Source: Oceanobacillus neutriphilus (GTDB taxonomy: Bacteria > Bacillota > Bacilli > Bacillales > Amphibacillaceae). Taken from it: a stretch of DNA of 64,000 bases. The notes under the pieces were generated by a model. That model made no database searches. It was not told the DNA's origin and saw nothing but the letters and a program-made list of their open reading frames with translations. Positions 54,505 to 63,338 of the stretch are shown here, in pieces. Position numbers and translations under genes: made by a program. Location of the stretch: assembly GCF_014645515.1 (NCBI RefSeq), contig NZ_BMLW01000008.1, positions 216,515 to 280,514 on the forward strand, written 5' to 3'. The first letter of the stretch is position 1. Each line of letters opens with the position of its first letter.

Positions 54505-54882
54505 TTAAGAAGAAACACGGTTCTTTTTCTTCGATTTATTTCCTTCAATAACCCGCAAATGACTGGCTCTCTTAGGACTTCTTTTCTTTTGGCCCGGCTT
54601 TTGACTGTTGGCAGTTGTCACGGATTTTTGATGACCATACTTTGATTTGGATTGTTTTACAGCCTGTTTGTATTTTTTCATATTATTCTGCTGCCGTCCG
54701 GAAGGCTGCTGCCTGCGTATGAGAAAGAAATAAACCAATCCAAAAATAGCTGCCCCTATTCCAATCGAAATCAATAGCCTTGATAAAAATGCAGCTGTAT
54801 TTCCAAATAACTGTGAAATTAAACCAAATGCCGCAAAAGCAATTATCAAGTAGACAAAAATAGATACTACTTTATTTCTCAA
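54505..54882 (-). CDS. yqhP: YqhP-like membrane protein with basic tail
   Basis: 125 aa from TTG 54882, chosen because AAAGGAGG ends 7 bp upstream; an ATG 24 bp earlier lies before that site. Two membrane helices (about residues 4-24 and 30-55), then a strongly basic, Lys/Arg/Gln/Ser-rich cytoplasmic tail. Function unknown. Position between yqhO and yqhR matches B. subtilis yqhP. Confidence 0.75.
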   Translation of the reverse strand: MRNKVVSIFVYLIIAFAAFGLISQLFGNTAAFLSRLLISIGIGAAIFGLVYFFLIRRQQPSGRQQNNMKKYKQAVKQSKSKYGHQKSVTTANSQKPGQKKRSPKRASHLRVIEGNKSKKKNRVSS

Positions 54883-55143
54883 TTGAAATCCTCCTTTCTC
54901 ACACATTGTATTCTACTTATATTTTACCATATCTTACTAGAGTATGCCTGTTAAGGACCTTCTACAAAATTCGCCGATGTCCTTAGAGCAATATAGAAAT
55001 TACTACAACACGCGAAAATTTACTTACCTGTTAATTATTTATTCCCTTTTTCATAAAAAATATTCCCGCAGTTTTTTTGAAAGGATTATTCAATCATACT
55101 CATTTTATTATTTGGTCATACTAGATAATGGAGGTGTTTGATA

Positions 55144-55650
55144 ATGAGACGTATGTCAAAGAAACAGGAAATAAAGGACAATGAGGAATCTGTATTAAAA
55201 AAATCGATGTACACAGGCTTTATAGGAGGAGTCCTTTTTAGTTTACTTGGAAGTGCCATGTATTATTTCAATTTTCTGGAGGTTACTCCGAAATTCTATC
55301 TGCTGACCTCATGGGTGTCGGCAGCATGGACAGATACATGGCTTGGTATCTTATTTACAACGATTCTGGCAGGGGTTGTCTCCTTACTTACTGCTTACCT
55401 TTATTATCTGATTCTCAAAAAAATAAAATATATGTGGGCGGGAATGATTTACGGCTTTATTTTATGGGTGGTTCTGTTCATTTTATTTCATCCGATATTT
55501 AGCGGTATTCCTGCTGTAATGGAGTGGTCAATGAATACATGGATCACAACAATTTGTTTATTTATTTTGTATGGAACATTTATCGGTTATTCCATTTCTT
55601 ATGACTATATGGATTCTAAGCAGACAAAAGATATCATTGAAAAAAGCTAG
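55144..55650 (+). CDS. yqhR: YqhR family membrane protein
   Basis: 168 aa with four membrane segments (GFIGGVLFSLLGSAMYYF, WLGILFTTILAGVVSLLTAY and two more). The motif MWAGMIYGFILWVVLFILFH is typical of YqhR. Function unknown. ATG 55144 follows GGAGGTG. Confidence 0.87.
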   Translation: MRRMSKKQEIKDNEESVLKKSMYTGFIGGVLFSLLGSAMYYFNFLEVTPKFYLLTSWVSAAWTDTWLGILFTTILAGVVSLLTAYLYYLILKKIKYMWAGMIYGFILWVVLFILFHPIFSGIPAVMEWSMNTWITTICLFILYGTFIGYSISYDYMDSKQTKDIIEKS

Positions 55651-55736
55651 AATTTTCCTATCAGAGGTTATTCAAAGTAGTATATATATGATAAAATTAC
55701 TTATGAAACTTGAGATTTTGGAGAGGATGAAGTTTT

Positions 55737-56798
55737 TTGACAAAAATTGATCGCTTACGTGAAAAATTAGAAGAGAATAAAGTAGACGCAATAATCATTG
55801 ACAGTCCTTATAACAGACGCTATATTACTAATTTTACCGGCACAGCAGGGACGGCATTAGTTACAGGGGATAAAGCTATATTTATTACGGATTTTCGTTA
55901 CACAGAACAAGCTGCTGAACAGGCGGAAGCATTTGAAATTGTGGAACATAAACAAGGTATGGTTCAAGAAATTTCCGATCAAATGGACAAGCTGGGTGTA
56001 AAGAAACTGGCCTTTGAGAAAAATTATACGACTTATAGCCAATTTGAAACGTATCAAAGTCAATTTTCTCAAGAATTAGTTCCGGTTGAAGGAATTATTG
56101 AAGCATTACGCATGATTAAAACAGCTGATGAATTAGCGATTATGAAAAAAGCTGCAAAAATTGCAGATGACGCATTTGCACATATTCAATCGTTTATCCA
56201 GCCTGGTGTGCCGGAAATTGATATATCGAATGAACTGGAATTTTTTATGCGCAGACAGGGAGCGACCTCCTCAAGCTTTGATACAATTGTTGCGTCAGGC
56301 TTGCGTTCAGCTCTGCCTCACGGTGTGGCATCAACAAAAAAAATCCAGGAAGGCGAGCTTGTGACGCTGGATTATGGTGCATTATATGATGGATATTGCT
56401 CTGATATTACAAGAACGGTAGCTGTTGGAGAAATTTCTGTAGAGTTACGCGAAATTTATGATATAGTATTAGAGGCGAACCTTCGTGGAGTAAAAGGAAC
56501 TAAACCAGGTATGACTGGGAAAGAGGCAGATGCTTTAACCCGGGATTATATTACGGAAAAAGGATTTGGCGAACGTTTCGGTCATTCAACAGGTCACGCT
56601 TTAGGAATGGAAGTACATGAGGGCCCTGGATTATCAACCCGGTCTGAAGCGGTTTTAAAAACAGGGATGGTAGTTACGGTAGAACCGGGAATTTACGTTC
56701 CAGGATTAGGCGGCTGTCGTATCGAGGATGATATCGTTATTACTGATAGCGGTAATGAGCGGCTGACATTTGCTCCAAAAGAATTTATACAGCTATAA
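55737..56798 (+). CDS. yqhT: Xaa-Pro dipeptidase family metallopeptidase YqhT
   Basis: 353 aa M24 peptidase. A creatinase-like N-terminal domain (1-125) and a pita-bread catalytic domain with the dimetal ligands in LDYGALYDGYCSDITRT, GHSTGHALGMEVHEGP, TVEPGIYVPGLGG and RIEDDIVIT. It probably cleaves X-Pro peptides. The TTG start follows GGAGAGG. It is 18 bp upstream of efp and cotranscribed, as in many Firmicutes. Confidence 0.95.
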   Translation: MTKIDRLREKLEENKVDAIIIDSPYNRRYITNFTGTAGTALVTGDKAIFITDFRYTEQAAEQAEAFEIVEHKQGMVQEISDQMDKLGVKKLAFEKNYTTYSQFETYQSQFSQELVPVEGIIEALRMIKTADELAIMKKAAKIADDAFAHIQSFIQPGVPEIDISNELEFFMRRQGATSSSFDTIVASGLRSALPHGVASTKKIQEGELVTLDYGALYDGYCSDITRTVAVGEISVELREIYDIVLEANLRGVKGTKPGMTGKEADALTRDYITEKGFGERFGHSTGHALGMEVHEGPGLSTRSEAVLKTGMVVTVEPGIYVPGLGGCRIEDDIVITDSGNERLTFAPKEFIQL

Positions 56799-56816
56799 GG
56801 TATAGGAGGAAAAAAT

Positions 56817-57374
56817 ATGATTTCAGTAAATGATTTTAAAACAGGTTTAACCATTGAAGTAGACAATGATATTTGGCAGGTTCTTGAATTCCAGCATGTG
56901 AAACCTGGTAAGGGTGCTGCTTTTGTCCGTTCTAAGCTTCGTAATCTGCGTAGCGGAAATATTCAGGAAAAAACATTCCGCGGTGGTGAAAAAGTAGAAA
57001 AAGCACATATTGAGAATAATAAAATGCAGTATTTATATGCTTCCGGTGATTCTCATGCGTTTATGGATACAGCTACTTATGAACAAATTGAAATTCCTGA
57101 GAGCCAAATTAAAGATCAATTGAAATTTATTAAAGAAAATATGGAAGTCTCCGTTGTTACCTATCAGGGTGAAATTATCGGCGTCGATCTGCCAAACAAC
57201 GTTGAACTTCAAGTAACAGAAACAGAACCTGGAATTAAAGGTGATACAGCAAGCGGCGGTTCAAAACCGGCTACATTAGAAACGGGACATACTGTACAAG
57301 TTCCTTTCTTTATTAATGAAGGTGATGTTCTCGTTATTAACACAGCTGATGGAAAATATGTTTCCAGAGCATAA
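56817..57374 (+). CDS. efp: Elongation factor P
   Basis: 185 aa; relieves ribosome stalling at polyproline. The KOW-like N-terminal domain has the [19 protein letters not shown] loop, with the lysine that is modified in Bacillus near residue 32; two OB domains follow, ending in [17 protein letters not shown] before ATG. A terminator follows. Confidence 0.98.
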   Translation: MISVNDFKTGLTIEVDNDIWQVLEFQHVKPGKGAAFVRSKLRNLRSGNIQEKTFRGGEKVEKAHIENNKMQYLYASGDSHAFMDTATYEQIEIPESQIKDQLKFIKENMEVSVVTYQGEIIGVDLPNNVELQVTETEPGIKGDTASGGSKPATLETGHTVQVPFFINEGDVLVINTADGKYVSRA

Positions 57375-57387
57375 TTTAATAGAACAA

Positions 57388-57418
57388 GCAGTTTGCTTAA
57401 AGCAGGCTGCTTTTTTTT
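57388..57418 (+). terminator. Terminator after efp
   Basis: AGCAGTTTGCTT and AAGCAGGCTGCT pair, followed by T8. Confidence 0.9.
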
Positions 57419-57523
57419 GCGGAAAAATAGAAACAGCAGTTGTAACCTCCGAATTATTATCCTTCAGCATTTCTCCGTAATTGTGGTATTTACAAAGAAT
57501 ATCATTTGCTTCCATTCCCGGGG

Positions 57524-57551
57524 GCATATTTTCATTTTAAAATCATATATC
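57524..57551 (+). promoter_or_regulatory. Candidate SigE promoter of the spoIIIA operon
   Basis: GCATATT (57524-57530), 13-bp spacer, CATATATC (57544-57551), against the SigE consensus KMATATT-N14-CATACAMT. spoIIIA is known to be transcribed by SigE in the mother cell in B. subtilis. It lies 47 bp before spoIIIAA. Confidence 0.55.
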
Positions 57552-57597
57552 TGTAAGTAAAACAAGCTGATTATGTATTTTCAAAAAGCGGGGTTTT

Positions 57598-58554
57598 ATG
57601 ATGTATGAAATTTTACGGCTTTTTCCACCAAATATTCAAGCAGCAATAGAAGACTTGGCAGGTAATCAATGGCAGCAGCTTCAAGAAATCCGGGTACGCA
57701 TCCATCAAAAAATAGAGTTTATTTTCGATTCGTCTATTCGCTGGCTGGACAAGCCATTACCGACCAAGAAAGAGGCTGTATATATTTTAAATCAGCTGAG
57801 TGAATATTCATTATATCGAATGGAAGAGGAGCTGCGTAATGGGTTTATTACGATAGAGGGCGGGCATCGTGTCGGTATTGCAGGAGGAATTATAACTGCA
57901 GATCAAAAAGTAAAAGCAATTCAGCCTGTCTCTTTTTTTAATATTCGTATTGCCAAGCAAAAAAAAGGATGTGCAGATGCTTTGATGCCTTACATCTATG
58001 ACGGTGCATACCATCATACAATGATTCTTGGTGCACCACAATCTGGAAAAACGACGATAATACGCGATATCTGCAGACAGATAGCCAGTGGCTCTCCTTC
58101 GAACCGCTCAAAAAAAGTAACGATTATTGATGAGCGTTCGGAAATAGCTGCATCCATCCGTGGTGTTCCACAACACGATATCGGAATGCGGACAGACGTT
58201 TTAGATGCTTGTCCGAAAGCAGAAGGAATGATGATGGCTATTCGCACTTTGTCTCCCGATATCCTGGTAGTTGATGAAATAGGCGCAGAAAAGGATGTTG
58301 AAGCGATTATAGAAGCATCACAGGCAGGGGTGAAGGTTATTTGCACGATACATGCGAATGATATAGCTGATTTATTCCGCCGTCCAACCATGAAAAAAAT
58401 ACTGCAGGAATCTATTTTTGAGCGATTTTTACTTCTGGGGCAAGGAAAAAAGATTGGCAGACTTATTCATGCTTTTGACAGGGATGGTAAGCAAATCAGC
58501 ACCAGACAAAGAGGTGGTGGCATTGAAATGGATTGGCGTACTGCTTTTAATTAG
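57598..58554 (+). CDS. spoIIIAA: Stage III sporulation protein AA (ATPase)
   Basis: 318 aa secretion-type ATPase of the SpoIIIA-SpoIIQ channel joining mother cell and forespore. Walker A ILGAPQSGKTTIIRD (near residue 144), IIDERSEI, and Walker B DILVVDEIG (near 222) are present. Two ATG codons stand in tandem at the start; no strong ribosome site is obvious (AAAGCGGGG). First gene of the operon. Confidence 0.97.
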   Translation: MMYEILRLFPPNIQAAIEDLAGNQWQQLQEIRVRIHQKIEFIFDSSIRWLDKPLPTKKEAVYILNQLSEYSLYRMEEELRNGFITIEGGHRVGIAGGIITADQKVKAIQPVSFFNIRIAKQKKGCADALMPYIYDGAYHHTMILGAPQSGKTTIIRDICRQIASGSPSNRSKKVTIIDERSEIAASIRGVPQHDIGMRTDVLDACPKAEGMMMAIRTLSPDILVVDEIGAEKDVEAIIEASQAGVKVICTIHANDIADLFRRPTMKKILQESIFERFLLLGQGKKIGRLIHAFDRDGKQISTRQRGGGIEMDWRTAFN

Positions 58555-59035
58555 TATGTCTACAGCTCTTGGATGGGAATGGGGAAGAGCGTTAAAACAA
58601 CGTCCAAAGCATATTCAATTATTTTTACAGTCGCTTCAGATCTTGGAGGCGGAAATGGTATACAGCCAGGTTCCATTACAGGAAGCATTTCAAATTATTG
58701 CGAAGAAATTACCAAACCCAATAGCTCCATTTTATCAAGAGCTGGCGGATGCGTTAGAAAATAAAGAAAAGGATTTTGATGAGATATGGGAAGAATGTGT
58801 CCAAAAATTAATCGGCCAATCCTCGCTGCAAAAAAGCGAGCTGGAGATATTGATTCAGTTTGGCAGAACACTTGGCCAGCATGATATTGAGCAGCAGCAA
58901 AAGCATTTAAAATTAACGAATCTCTATTTGGAAGAGCAATGGAAAAATGCCACAGAACGTTTTAATACTTACGGGAGGCTTTCCAATGTATTAGGCCTTT
59001 TATGCGGTATCTTTCTGGCACTTTTGTTTATCTGA
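58523..59035 (+). CDS. spoIIIAB: Stage III sporulation protein AB
   Basis: 170 aa, GspF-like membrane component. TM at the N-terminus (KWIGVLLLISMSTALGWEWG), then a helical domain (LQSLQILEAEMVYSQVPLQE) and a C-terminal TM (LGLLCGIFLALLFI). I place the start at TTG 58523 after GAGGTGG; GTG 58517 is the alternative. Overlaps spoIIIAA by 32 bp. After its stop a 553-bp gap with a repeat interrupts the operon before spoIIIAC, where other Bacilli have almost none. Confidence 0.94.
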   Translation: MKWIGVLLLISMSTALGWEWGRALKQRPKHIQLFLQSLQILEAEMVYSQVPLQEAFQIIAKKLPNPIAPFYQELADALENKEKDFDEIWEECVQKLIGQSSLQKSELEILIQFGRTLGQHDIEQQQKHLKLTNLYLEEQWKNATERFNTYGRLSNVLGLLCGIFLALLFI

Positions 59036-59054
59036 AAAGATGTTAGGAAAAAAC

Positions 59055-59510
59055 AAGAAAATCACTTGGACTTTAAAATACTGGTGTTCTTGCCAAGGAG
59101 ATGTCCGCTGTGGGAAGTCGCTTTCCGCGGGCAACGCCTCAGCCTCCTCGGAAGAAGACCGTTTCCTGCGGGGTCCTCACCTGTTGCTTTTCCCGCAGGA
59201 GTCGACTTTCCTCCGCTCCCATCTAAGAAGAAATATGTTTTATTTGCTTTCTTCTTACAAAGAATTTAAACAAATTCTAGCGTCTCTTTTTGATGGGGCG
59301 AGTAATCGCAAAAGCTCTTCGGTGGGACGAGTAATCGCAGTCCCAGTTCCAGTGGAAAGACCCCTTAGGAAAAAAGTGTACTTCTTTTTTTCGAGGAAAT
59401 GAGCTTGGGGCTTACGGAAAGCTAGTGTATTTCTAGGGCCTAAGATTACTCACCCCATGAAATCCGTTGGAGCGGCTATTCTTCAGCATTTTTATATACT
59501 TTCTTATTCT
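59055..59510 (+). repeat. Family 2 repeat, copy D (about 456 bp) inside the spoIIIA operon
   Basis: Same order and orientation as copy B (12154-12630). The nested stem-loop is at 59112-59211. Downstream of it are two adjacent GAGTAATC motifs (59292-59310, 59321-59339) where B has one, then the A-rich/T-rich hairpin (about 59369-59392), then a minus-oriented motif at 59441-59459. The end is TATATACTTTCTTAT. I see no gene in it. It fills the gap between spoIIIAB and spoIIIAC, so any operon transcript must pass through it. Confidence 0.88.
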
Positions 59511-59551
59511 TTCAAAAAGTTCTATTTACCGGACTTTTTGAACACGCACTT
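59511..59551. repeat. Family 3 repeat, short copy abutting copy D
   Basis: TTCAAAAAGT (59511-59520) and ACTTTTTGAA (59533-59542) form a perfect 10-bp stem around a 12-base loop ending in CCGG. The flank CACGCACTTTAAAG resembles the outer flank of the other family 3 copies. No T tract follows, so it should not terminate the operon. Confidence 0.62.
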
Positions 59552-59588
59552 TAAAGAAAATTTGTGGCATGAAGGAAGGGGCAAGGAC

Positions 59589-59789
59589 ATGTTTGTGGAT
59601 GCATTAATTCTATTTCAGATTGCCGGTATAGGCATTATTGTTGCGCTTATCCATACGATTTTAAAACAAATGGGGAAAGAAGAAATTGCACAATTTGCCA
59701 CATTAATTGGTTTTATACTCGTTCTGCTCATTGTGGTCAATGGGCTGTCAGACTTATTTCAGCAGATCAGGTCAGTATTTCTATTTTAA
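59589..59789 (+). CDS. spoIIIAC: Stage III sporulation protein AC
   Basis: 66 aa, two membrane helices (ALILFQIAGIGIIVALIHTI and FATLIGFILVLLIVVNGL), the length and pattern of SpoIIIAC. ATG 59589 follows GAAGGAAGGGG. It retains its own ribosome site despite the repeat upstream, and overlaps closely with spoIIIAD. Confidence 0.95.
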   Translation: MFVDALILFQIAGIGIIVALIHTILKQMGKEEIAQFATLIGFILVLLIVVNGLSDLFQQIRSVFLF

Positions 59790-59800
59790 GGAGATTGGAC

Positions 59801-60193
59801 ATGGATATTCTCCAAATTACGATTCTGGGCGTTTTAGCAAGTTTATTATATATCCTTCTGAAAGAAGTACATGGTCCCATTGCTTTTTTAATTATTCTTA
59901 TCACAGGTATCGTTATTTTTTTCTCCATTATCCAGCAAATTCAGTTAATATTTGAAACAATCCGGAAGCTGGGAGATCAGGCAAACATTGAAGGACTTTA
60001 CCTGACAACGATTTTAAAAATTATCGGTATTTCCTATATAGCAGAAATTGGGGCACATTTGACAAAGGATGCCGGTCTTAATTCTGTATCAAAATATATT
60101 GAATTAGCAGGAAAAATATTTATTTTATTACTTGCCGTTCCGATTATAACTGCCGTCATTGAAGCGATTATCGGTTTTATCCCTAATGTTTGA
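59801..60193 (+). CDS. spoIIIAD: Stage III sporulation protein AD
   Basis: 130 aa with three to four membrane segments; ITILGVLASLLYILLKEVHG and YLTTILKIIGISYIAEIGAH match SpoIIIAD. ATG 59801 is 6 bp after AAGGAGA; TTG 59795 touches that site and is rejected. Confidence 0.95.
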   Translation: MDILQITILGVLASLLYILLKEVHGPIAFLIILITGIVIFFSIIQQIQLIFETIRKLGDQANIEGLYLTTILKIIGISYIAEIGAHLTKDAGLNSVSKYIELAGKIFILLLAVPIITAVIEAIIGFIPNV

Positions 60194-60233
60194 CCGGCGA
60201 AAGAAAATGAAGCCAGGAAAGGGAGTATCCAGA

Positions 60234-61454
60234 TTGTGTATAAGACCTGCCACATTACTCCGGACGATATGTATGCTATTGATTACTTTTATAGTTATCC
60301 AATGCATTCCAATTGTTGCTGCAGCAGAGGATAATCCGGTTGAAGATCCCATTACCGAAGAGGAGGAGGAAACGCTTCAAAATACATTATTAGATGAGAT
60401 TTCATTAGATGAAATTCAATCCTATTGGGACGAGCTGATAACAGAATATGGTGATAACTTGCCTGATTTACAAAAAATCAGCATTTATGAATGGATAAAA
60501 AATGGGGATAGCATATCGATACAGGATATCCTGCTATATTTTCTGCGTTATCTGCTGCACGAACTGATTGTTAACGGTAAACTCCTGGGTACGCTTTTAA
60601 TGCTGACATTATTTGCGGTTGTTCTGCAGTCTATTCAGTCAGCATTTGAACAGACAACGGTCAGCAAGGTTGCTTATTTTGTTGTATTTTTAGTTTTATT
60701 ATTTATTGTTCTGAACAGCTTTTATCTGGCGACCTCCTATACGAAAGAAGCCATTGATACCATGCAAAGCTTTATGATTGCGCTCCTCCCTCTGGTGCTG
60801 GGGATGATGGCAAGCTTTGGCAGCGTGATTTCTGTCTCTTTTTTTCATCCGGTGATTATTTTTTTTATTCACTTTAGCGGTGTATTTATCTCAACCTTTG
60901 TTTTACCACTGTTATTTCTCTCAGCAATGCTTGTTATTATCAGCAGTTTGAATAGCAACTTTAAAGTTACTCATTTGGCAAACCTTTTTAGAAATGTTGC
61001 TGTTGGCAGTCTGGGAATTTTTTTAACCATCTTCCTGGGAGTTATATCTGTTCAGGGTACTGCAACAGCAATTCAGGACGGGGTAGCAATAAAGACGGCC
61101 AAATTTGTTACAGGAAATTTTATACCGGTATTAGGACGAACCTTTACAGATGCTGCTGATACGATTCTCAGTGCATCGCTTATATTAAAAAATGCTGTCG
61201 GCATGATCGGCCTTTTTATTATTTTATTTATTGTGGCTTTTCCAGCTTTGAAAGTGGGTGTGATCGCAATTATTTATAAATTGGCAGCTGCCATATTGCA
61301 GCCGATCGGCGGCGGCCCCATTGTCCAATGTCTGAATACAGTAAGCACCTATATTTTATTTATCTTAGCCTGTTTATTGGCTGTGTCACTTATGTTCCTG
61401 CTTGGTATTGTCGTTATTGTTGCAGCAAGTAACTTAACTGTTCTACTACGATAG
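60234..61454 (+). CDS. spoIIIAE: Stage III sporulation protein AE
   Basis: About 406 aa polytopic protein of the SpoIIIA channel. A signal-like N-terminus (TLLRTICMLLITFIVIQC then IPIVAAAED) precedes a soluble segment and six to eight membrane helices; ILGRTFTDAADTILSASLIL-type block near residue 300. The start is uncertain: TTG 60234 has AGGAAAGGGA upstream, ATG 60207 would add 9 residues but has no good site. Confidence 0.93.
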   Translation: MCIRPATLLRTICMLLITFIVIQCIPIVAAAEDNPVEDPITEEEEETLQNTLLDEISLDEIQSYWDELITEYGDNLPDLQKISIYEWIKNGDSISIQDILLYFLRYLLHELIVNGKLLGTLLMLTLFAVVLQSIQSAFEQTTVSKVAYFVVFLVLLFIVLNSFYLATSYTKEAIDTMQSFMIALLPLVLGMMASFGSVISVSFFHPVIIFFIHFSGVFISTFVLPLLFLSAMLVIISSLNSNFKVTHLANLFRNVAVGSLGIFLTIFLGVISVQGTATAIQDGVAIKTAKFVTGNFIPVLGRTFTDAADTILSASLILKNAVGMIGLFIILFIVAFPALKVGVIAIIYKLAAAILQPIGGGPIVQCLNTVSTYILFILACLLAVSLMFLLGIVVIVAASNLTVLLR

Positions 61455-61459
61455 AGGTG

Positions 61460-62086
61460 ATGAGAATCGAAATATTTACAGATTGGGTCACACAAATTAT
61501 TTTATTTATTATTCTGGCCTCCGTGATTGATTTGCTTATACCGGCTAATCATTTACAAAAATATGTCCGGCTGGCTATTAGTTTAATATTAATTTTGATT
61601 CTGCTTCAGCCTGTTTTTTATTTGTTTAATACGGACATAAATGCAGCTATATCAAGCTCTATGAACCGGATTGAGAGTCAGTTTAATAATCAGCCATCGA
61701 TAGAAAATCAAATAGATTTTGAAAAAAATGAAATAGAAAATGGACAAGATGCATATATTTTAAAACAAATGGCTATTGAATTGGAAAAAATAGCGGAGGA
61801 ATCGTTAAAAGAGGAATTTGCCGTAGAGATTGTATCTATTGATTTCCAATTTTCTGTAATGGATTCCTTAACTTATGAGGATCTGACAGAGGTCATTGTC
61901 TATATAACAGAATCAGAACCAGGGGAAGGAGCGATGAATACGGTTGAGGATGTTGTTATTGAATGGGACCACAAGGAGGAAGAGCATGCAGAAGAATCGT
62001 TTCAGGAGATCGAGAACAGCTTAAGAGAGCTTTGGGAAATTGAAGATAAAGAAATAACGGTCTATTGGGAAGGAGAGGGATTTTGA
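61460..62086 (+). CDS. spoIIIAF: Stage III sporulation protein AF
   Basis: 208 aa. Two N-terminal membrane helices (ITDWV-type start then IILFIILASVIDLLI and LAISLILILILLQPVFYL), then an extracellular ring-building domain. The DNA around the start reads GAGGTGATG; ATG 61460 or GTG 61457 could be used. The last bases overlap the spoIIIAG start by 4 bp. Confidence 0.93.
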   Translation: MRIEIFTDWVTQIILFIILASVIDLLIPANHLQKYVRLAISLILILILLQPVFYLFNTDINAAISSSMNRIESQFNNQPSIENQIDFEKNEIENGQDAYILKQMAIELEKIAEESLKEEFAVEIVSIDFQFSVMDSLTYEDLTEVIVYITESEPGEGAMNTVEDVVIEWDHKEEEHAEESFQEIENSLRELWEIEDKEITVYWEGEGF

Positions 62087-62721
62087 AAAATAAACTAACT
62101 TCTTTTTTAAAACAGGCCAACAGTAATGAGGAGGCTTCCGGCAAAGAACAAAAACAGCCATCTAAAAAAATCGGGTTTATTGTTATTTTAGGCTTAGTGG
62201 GAATTCTGATTATGGTAATCAGTAACCTGTTCAAGCCGGAACAAGAGACGCAGCCGGTTCCTTACGACGATACGCAGATAGAGATTTCTGAAGAAGCGGC
62301 AACCCAGTCAATGAATGGTGAAGTAAAAGAATTGGAAAATGAGTTGGGTGAGCAGTTGGCTGGTATGCTGAATCAGATGGATGGTATTTCAGAAACAGAA
62401 GTAATGATAAATTTAGAGGCAACCAGTGAACAGGTTTATGAAAAAAATCGGACTACAGGTCAACAGACGACAGATGAAACGGATCGAAATGGCGGCTCCA
62501 GAGTAGTACAGGATCAGACAGATGATCATCAGGTTGTGCTCTACCGGCAGGGAGATCAGGAAACCCCTTTACTTGTACAAACAAAGCAGCCAGAAGTGCG
62601 GGGCGTATTTATTATTGGACAAGGGATGGAAAGTCAATCTATGAAAAGTCAAGTCATTGAAGCAGTGTCAAGAGTGTTAGATGTCCCTTCACATAAAATT
62701 TCAGTAATGGCTAAAAATTAA
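62083..62721 (+). CDS. spoIIIAG: Stage III sporulation protein AG
   Basis: 212 aa. One membrane helix near residues 28-47 (GFIVILGLVGILIMVISNL), then a ring-forming domain (DGISETEVMINLEATSEQVY ... GVFIIGQGM). It forms the large ring of the intermembrane channel. TTG 62083 is the start, since AAGGAGAGGG ends 3 bp upstream. Confidence 0.95.
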   Translation: MKNKLTSFLKQANSNEEASGKEQKQPSKKIGFIVILGLVGILIMVISNLFKPEQETQPVPYDDTQIEISEEAATQSMNGEVKELENELGEQLAGMLNQMDGISETEVMINLEATSEQVYEKNRTTGQQTTDETDRNGGSRVVQDQTDDHQVVLYRQGDQETPLLVQTKQPEVRGVFIIGQGMESQSMKSQVIEAVSRVLDVPSHKISVMAKN

Positions 62722-62734
62722 GGAGGTAGAATGT

Positions 62735-63289
62735 ATGTTAAAAAAACAAACGGTATGGTTACTGACAATGTTAAGCTTGATGGTTGTTTTAAGTGTGTAT
62801 TACATTTTTTCTTCAAATGGGAATGATTTAGCTTTTGTAAATGATGGACAAGAAACGGCCACGGAAGATGCAGTACCGGCAACACAATCGGAAGAGGATA
62901 TCGATGTGGAGAATATAGAAAATGTAGATAGTGATGAATTATTTACAACCATCCGAATGGAAATCCAGGATGAGCGCAGCCGGAAAAAAAGCCAGTTAAC
63001 TGATGTAGTGGCTTCAGCAAATGCTTCACCGACAGAAAAGGATGAAGCACTGCAGGAAATTGACAGCTTAGAGGAACTATCGAGTAAAGAAAGCATTATT
63101 CAGCAACAGCTCCTGGCTGCAACAGAATACGAAGATATTCTTGTCCGCTCCGATGGAGAGAAAGTACATGTACATGTGAAAGCAGAAGAATTATCTAATA
63201 CAGAAGCAGCGAATATCATGCAGATGGTCCGCGATGAATTTGGAAAAGACATTGTAACAGAAGTTAATTTCCAGCCAACAGCCAAATAA
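62735..63289 (+). CDS. spoIIIAH: Stage III sporulation protein AH
   Basis: 184 aa. One N-terminal membrane helix (residues 6-25), an acidic linker (about 32-65), and a C-terminal EscJ/PrgK-like domain that binds SpoIIQ of the forespore. RKKSQLTDVVASANASPTEK is a typical block. AAGGAGG before ATG. Last gene of the operon. Confidence 0.95.
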   Translation: MLKKQTVWLLTMLSLMVVLSVYYIFSSNGNDLAFVNDGQETATEDAVPATQSEEDIDVENIENVDSDELFTTIRMEIQDERSRKKSQLTDVVASANASPTEKDEALQEIDSLEELSSKESIIQQQLLAATEYEDILVRSDGEKVHVHVKAEELSNTEAANIMQMVRDEFGKDIVTEVNFQPTAK

Positions 63290-63296
63290 AATCTGG

Positions 63297-63330
63297 AGCC
63301 GGCAGCCCCCTGAGCTGCTGGCTTTTCTTA
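63297..63330 (+). terminator. Terminator of the spoIIIA operon
   Basis: AGCCGGCAGC and GCTGCTGGCT pair (with a G-T), then TTTTCTTATTTTT. Confidence 0.85.
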
Positions 63331-63338
63331 TTTTTAAC

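Noticed and set aside
54944..55141. 65-codon frame upstream of yqhR
   Set aside because: No ribosome site, AT-rich composition and no recognisable pattern; most likely spacer.
57276..57527. 83-codon minus-strand frame after efp
   Set aside because: It passes through the efp terminator and lacks a ribosome site. The N-terminal part looks protein-like, but nothing supports expression.
59040..59402. 120-codon plus-strand frame after spoIIIAB
   Set aside because: It is repeat D read as protein. A similar reading exists in copy B, but with frame breaks and no ribosome site.
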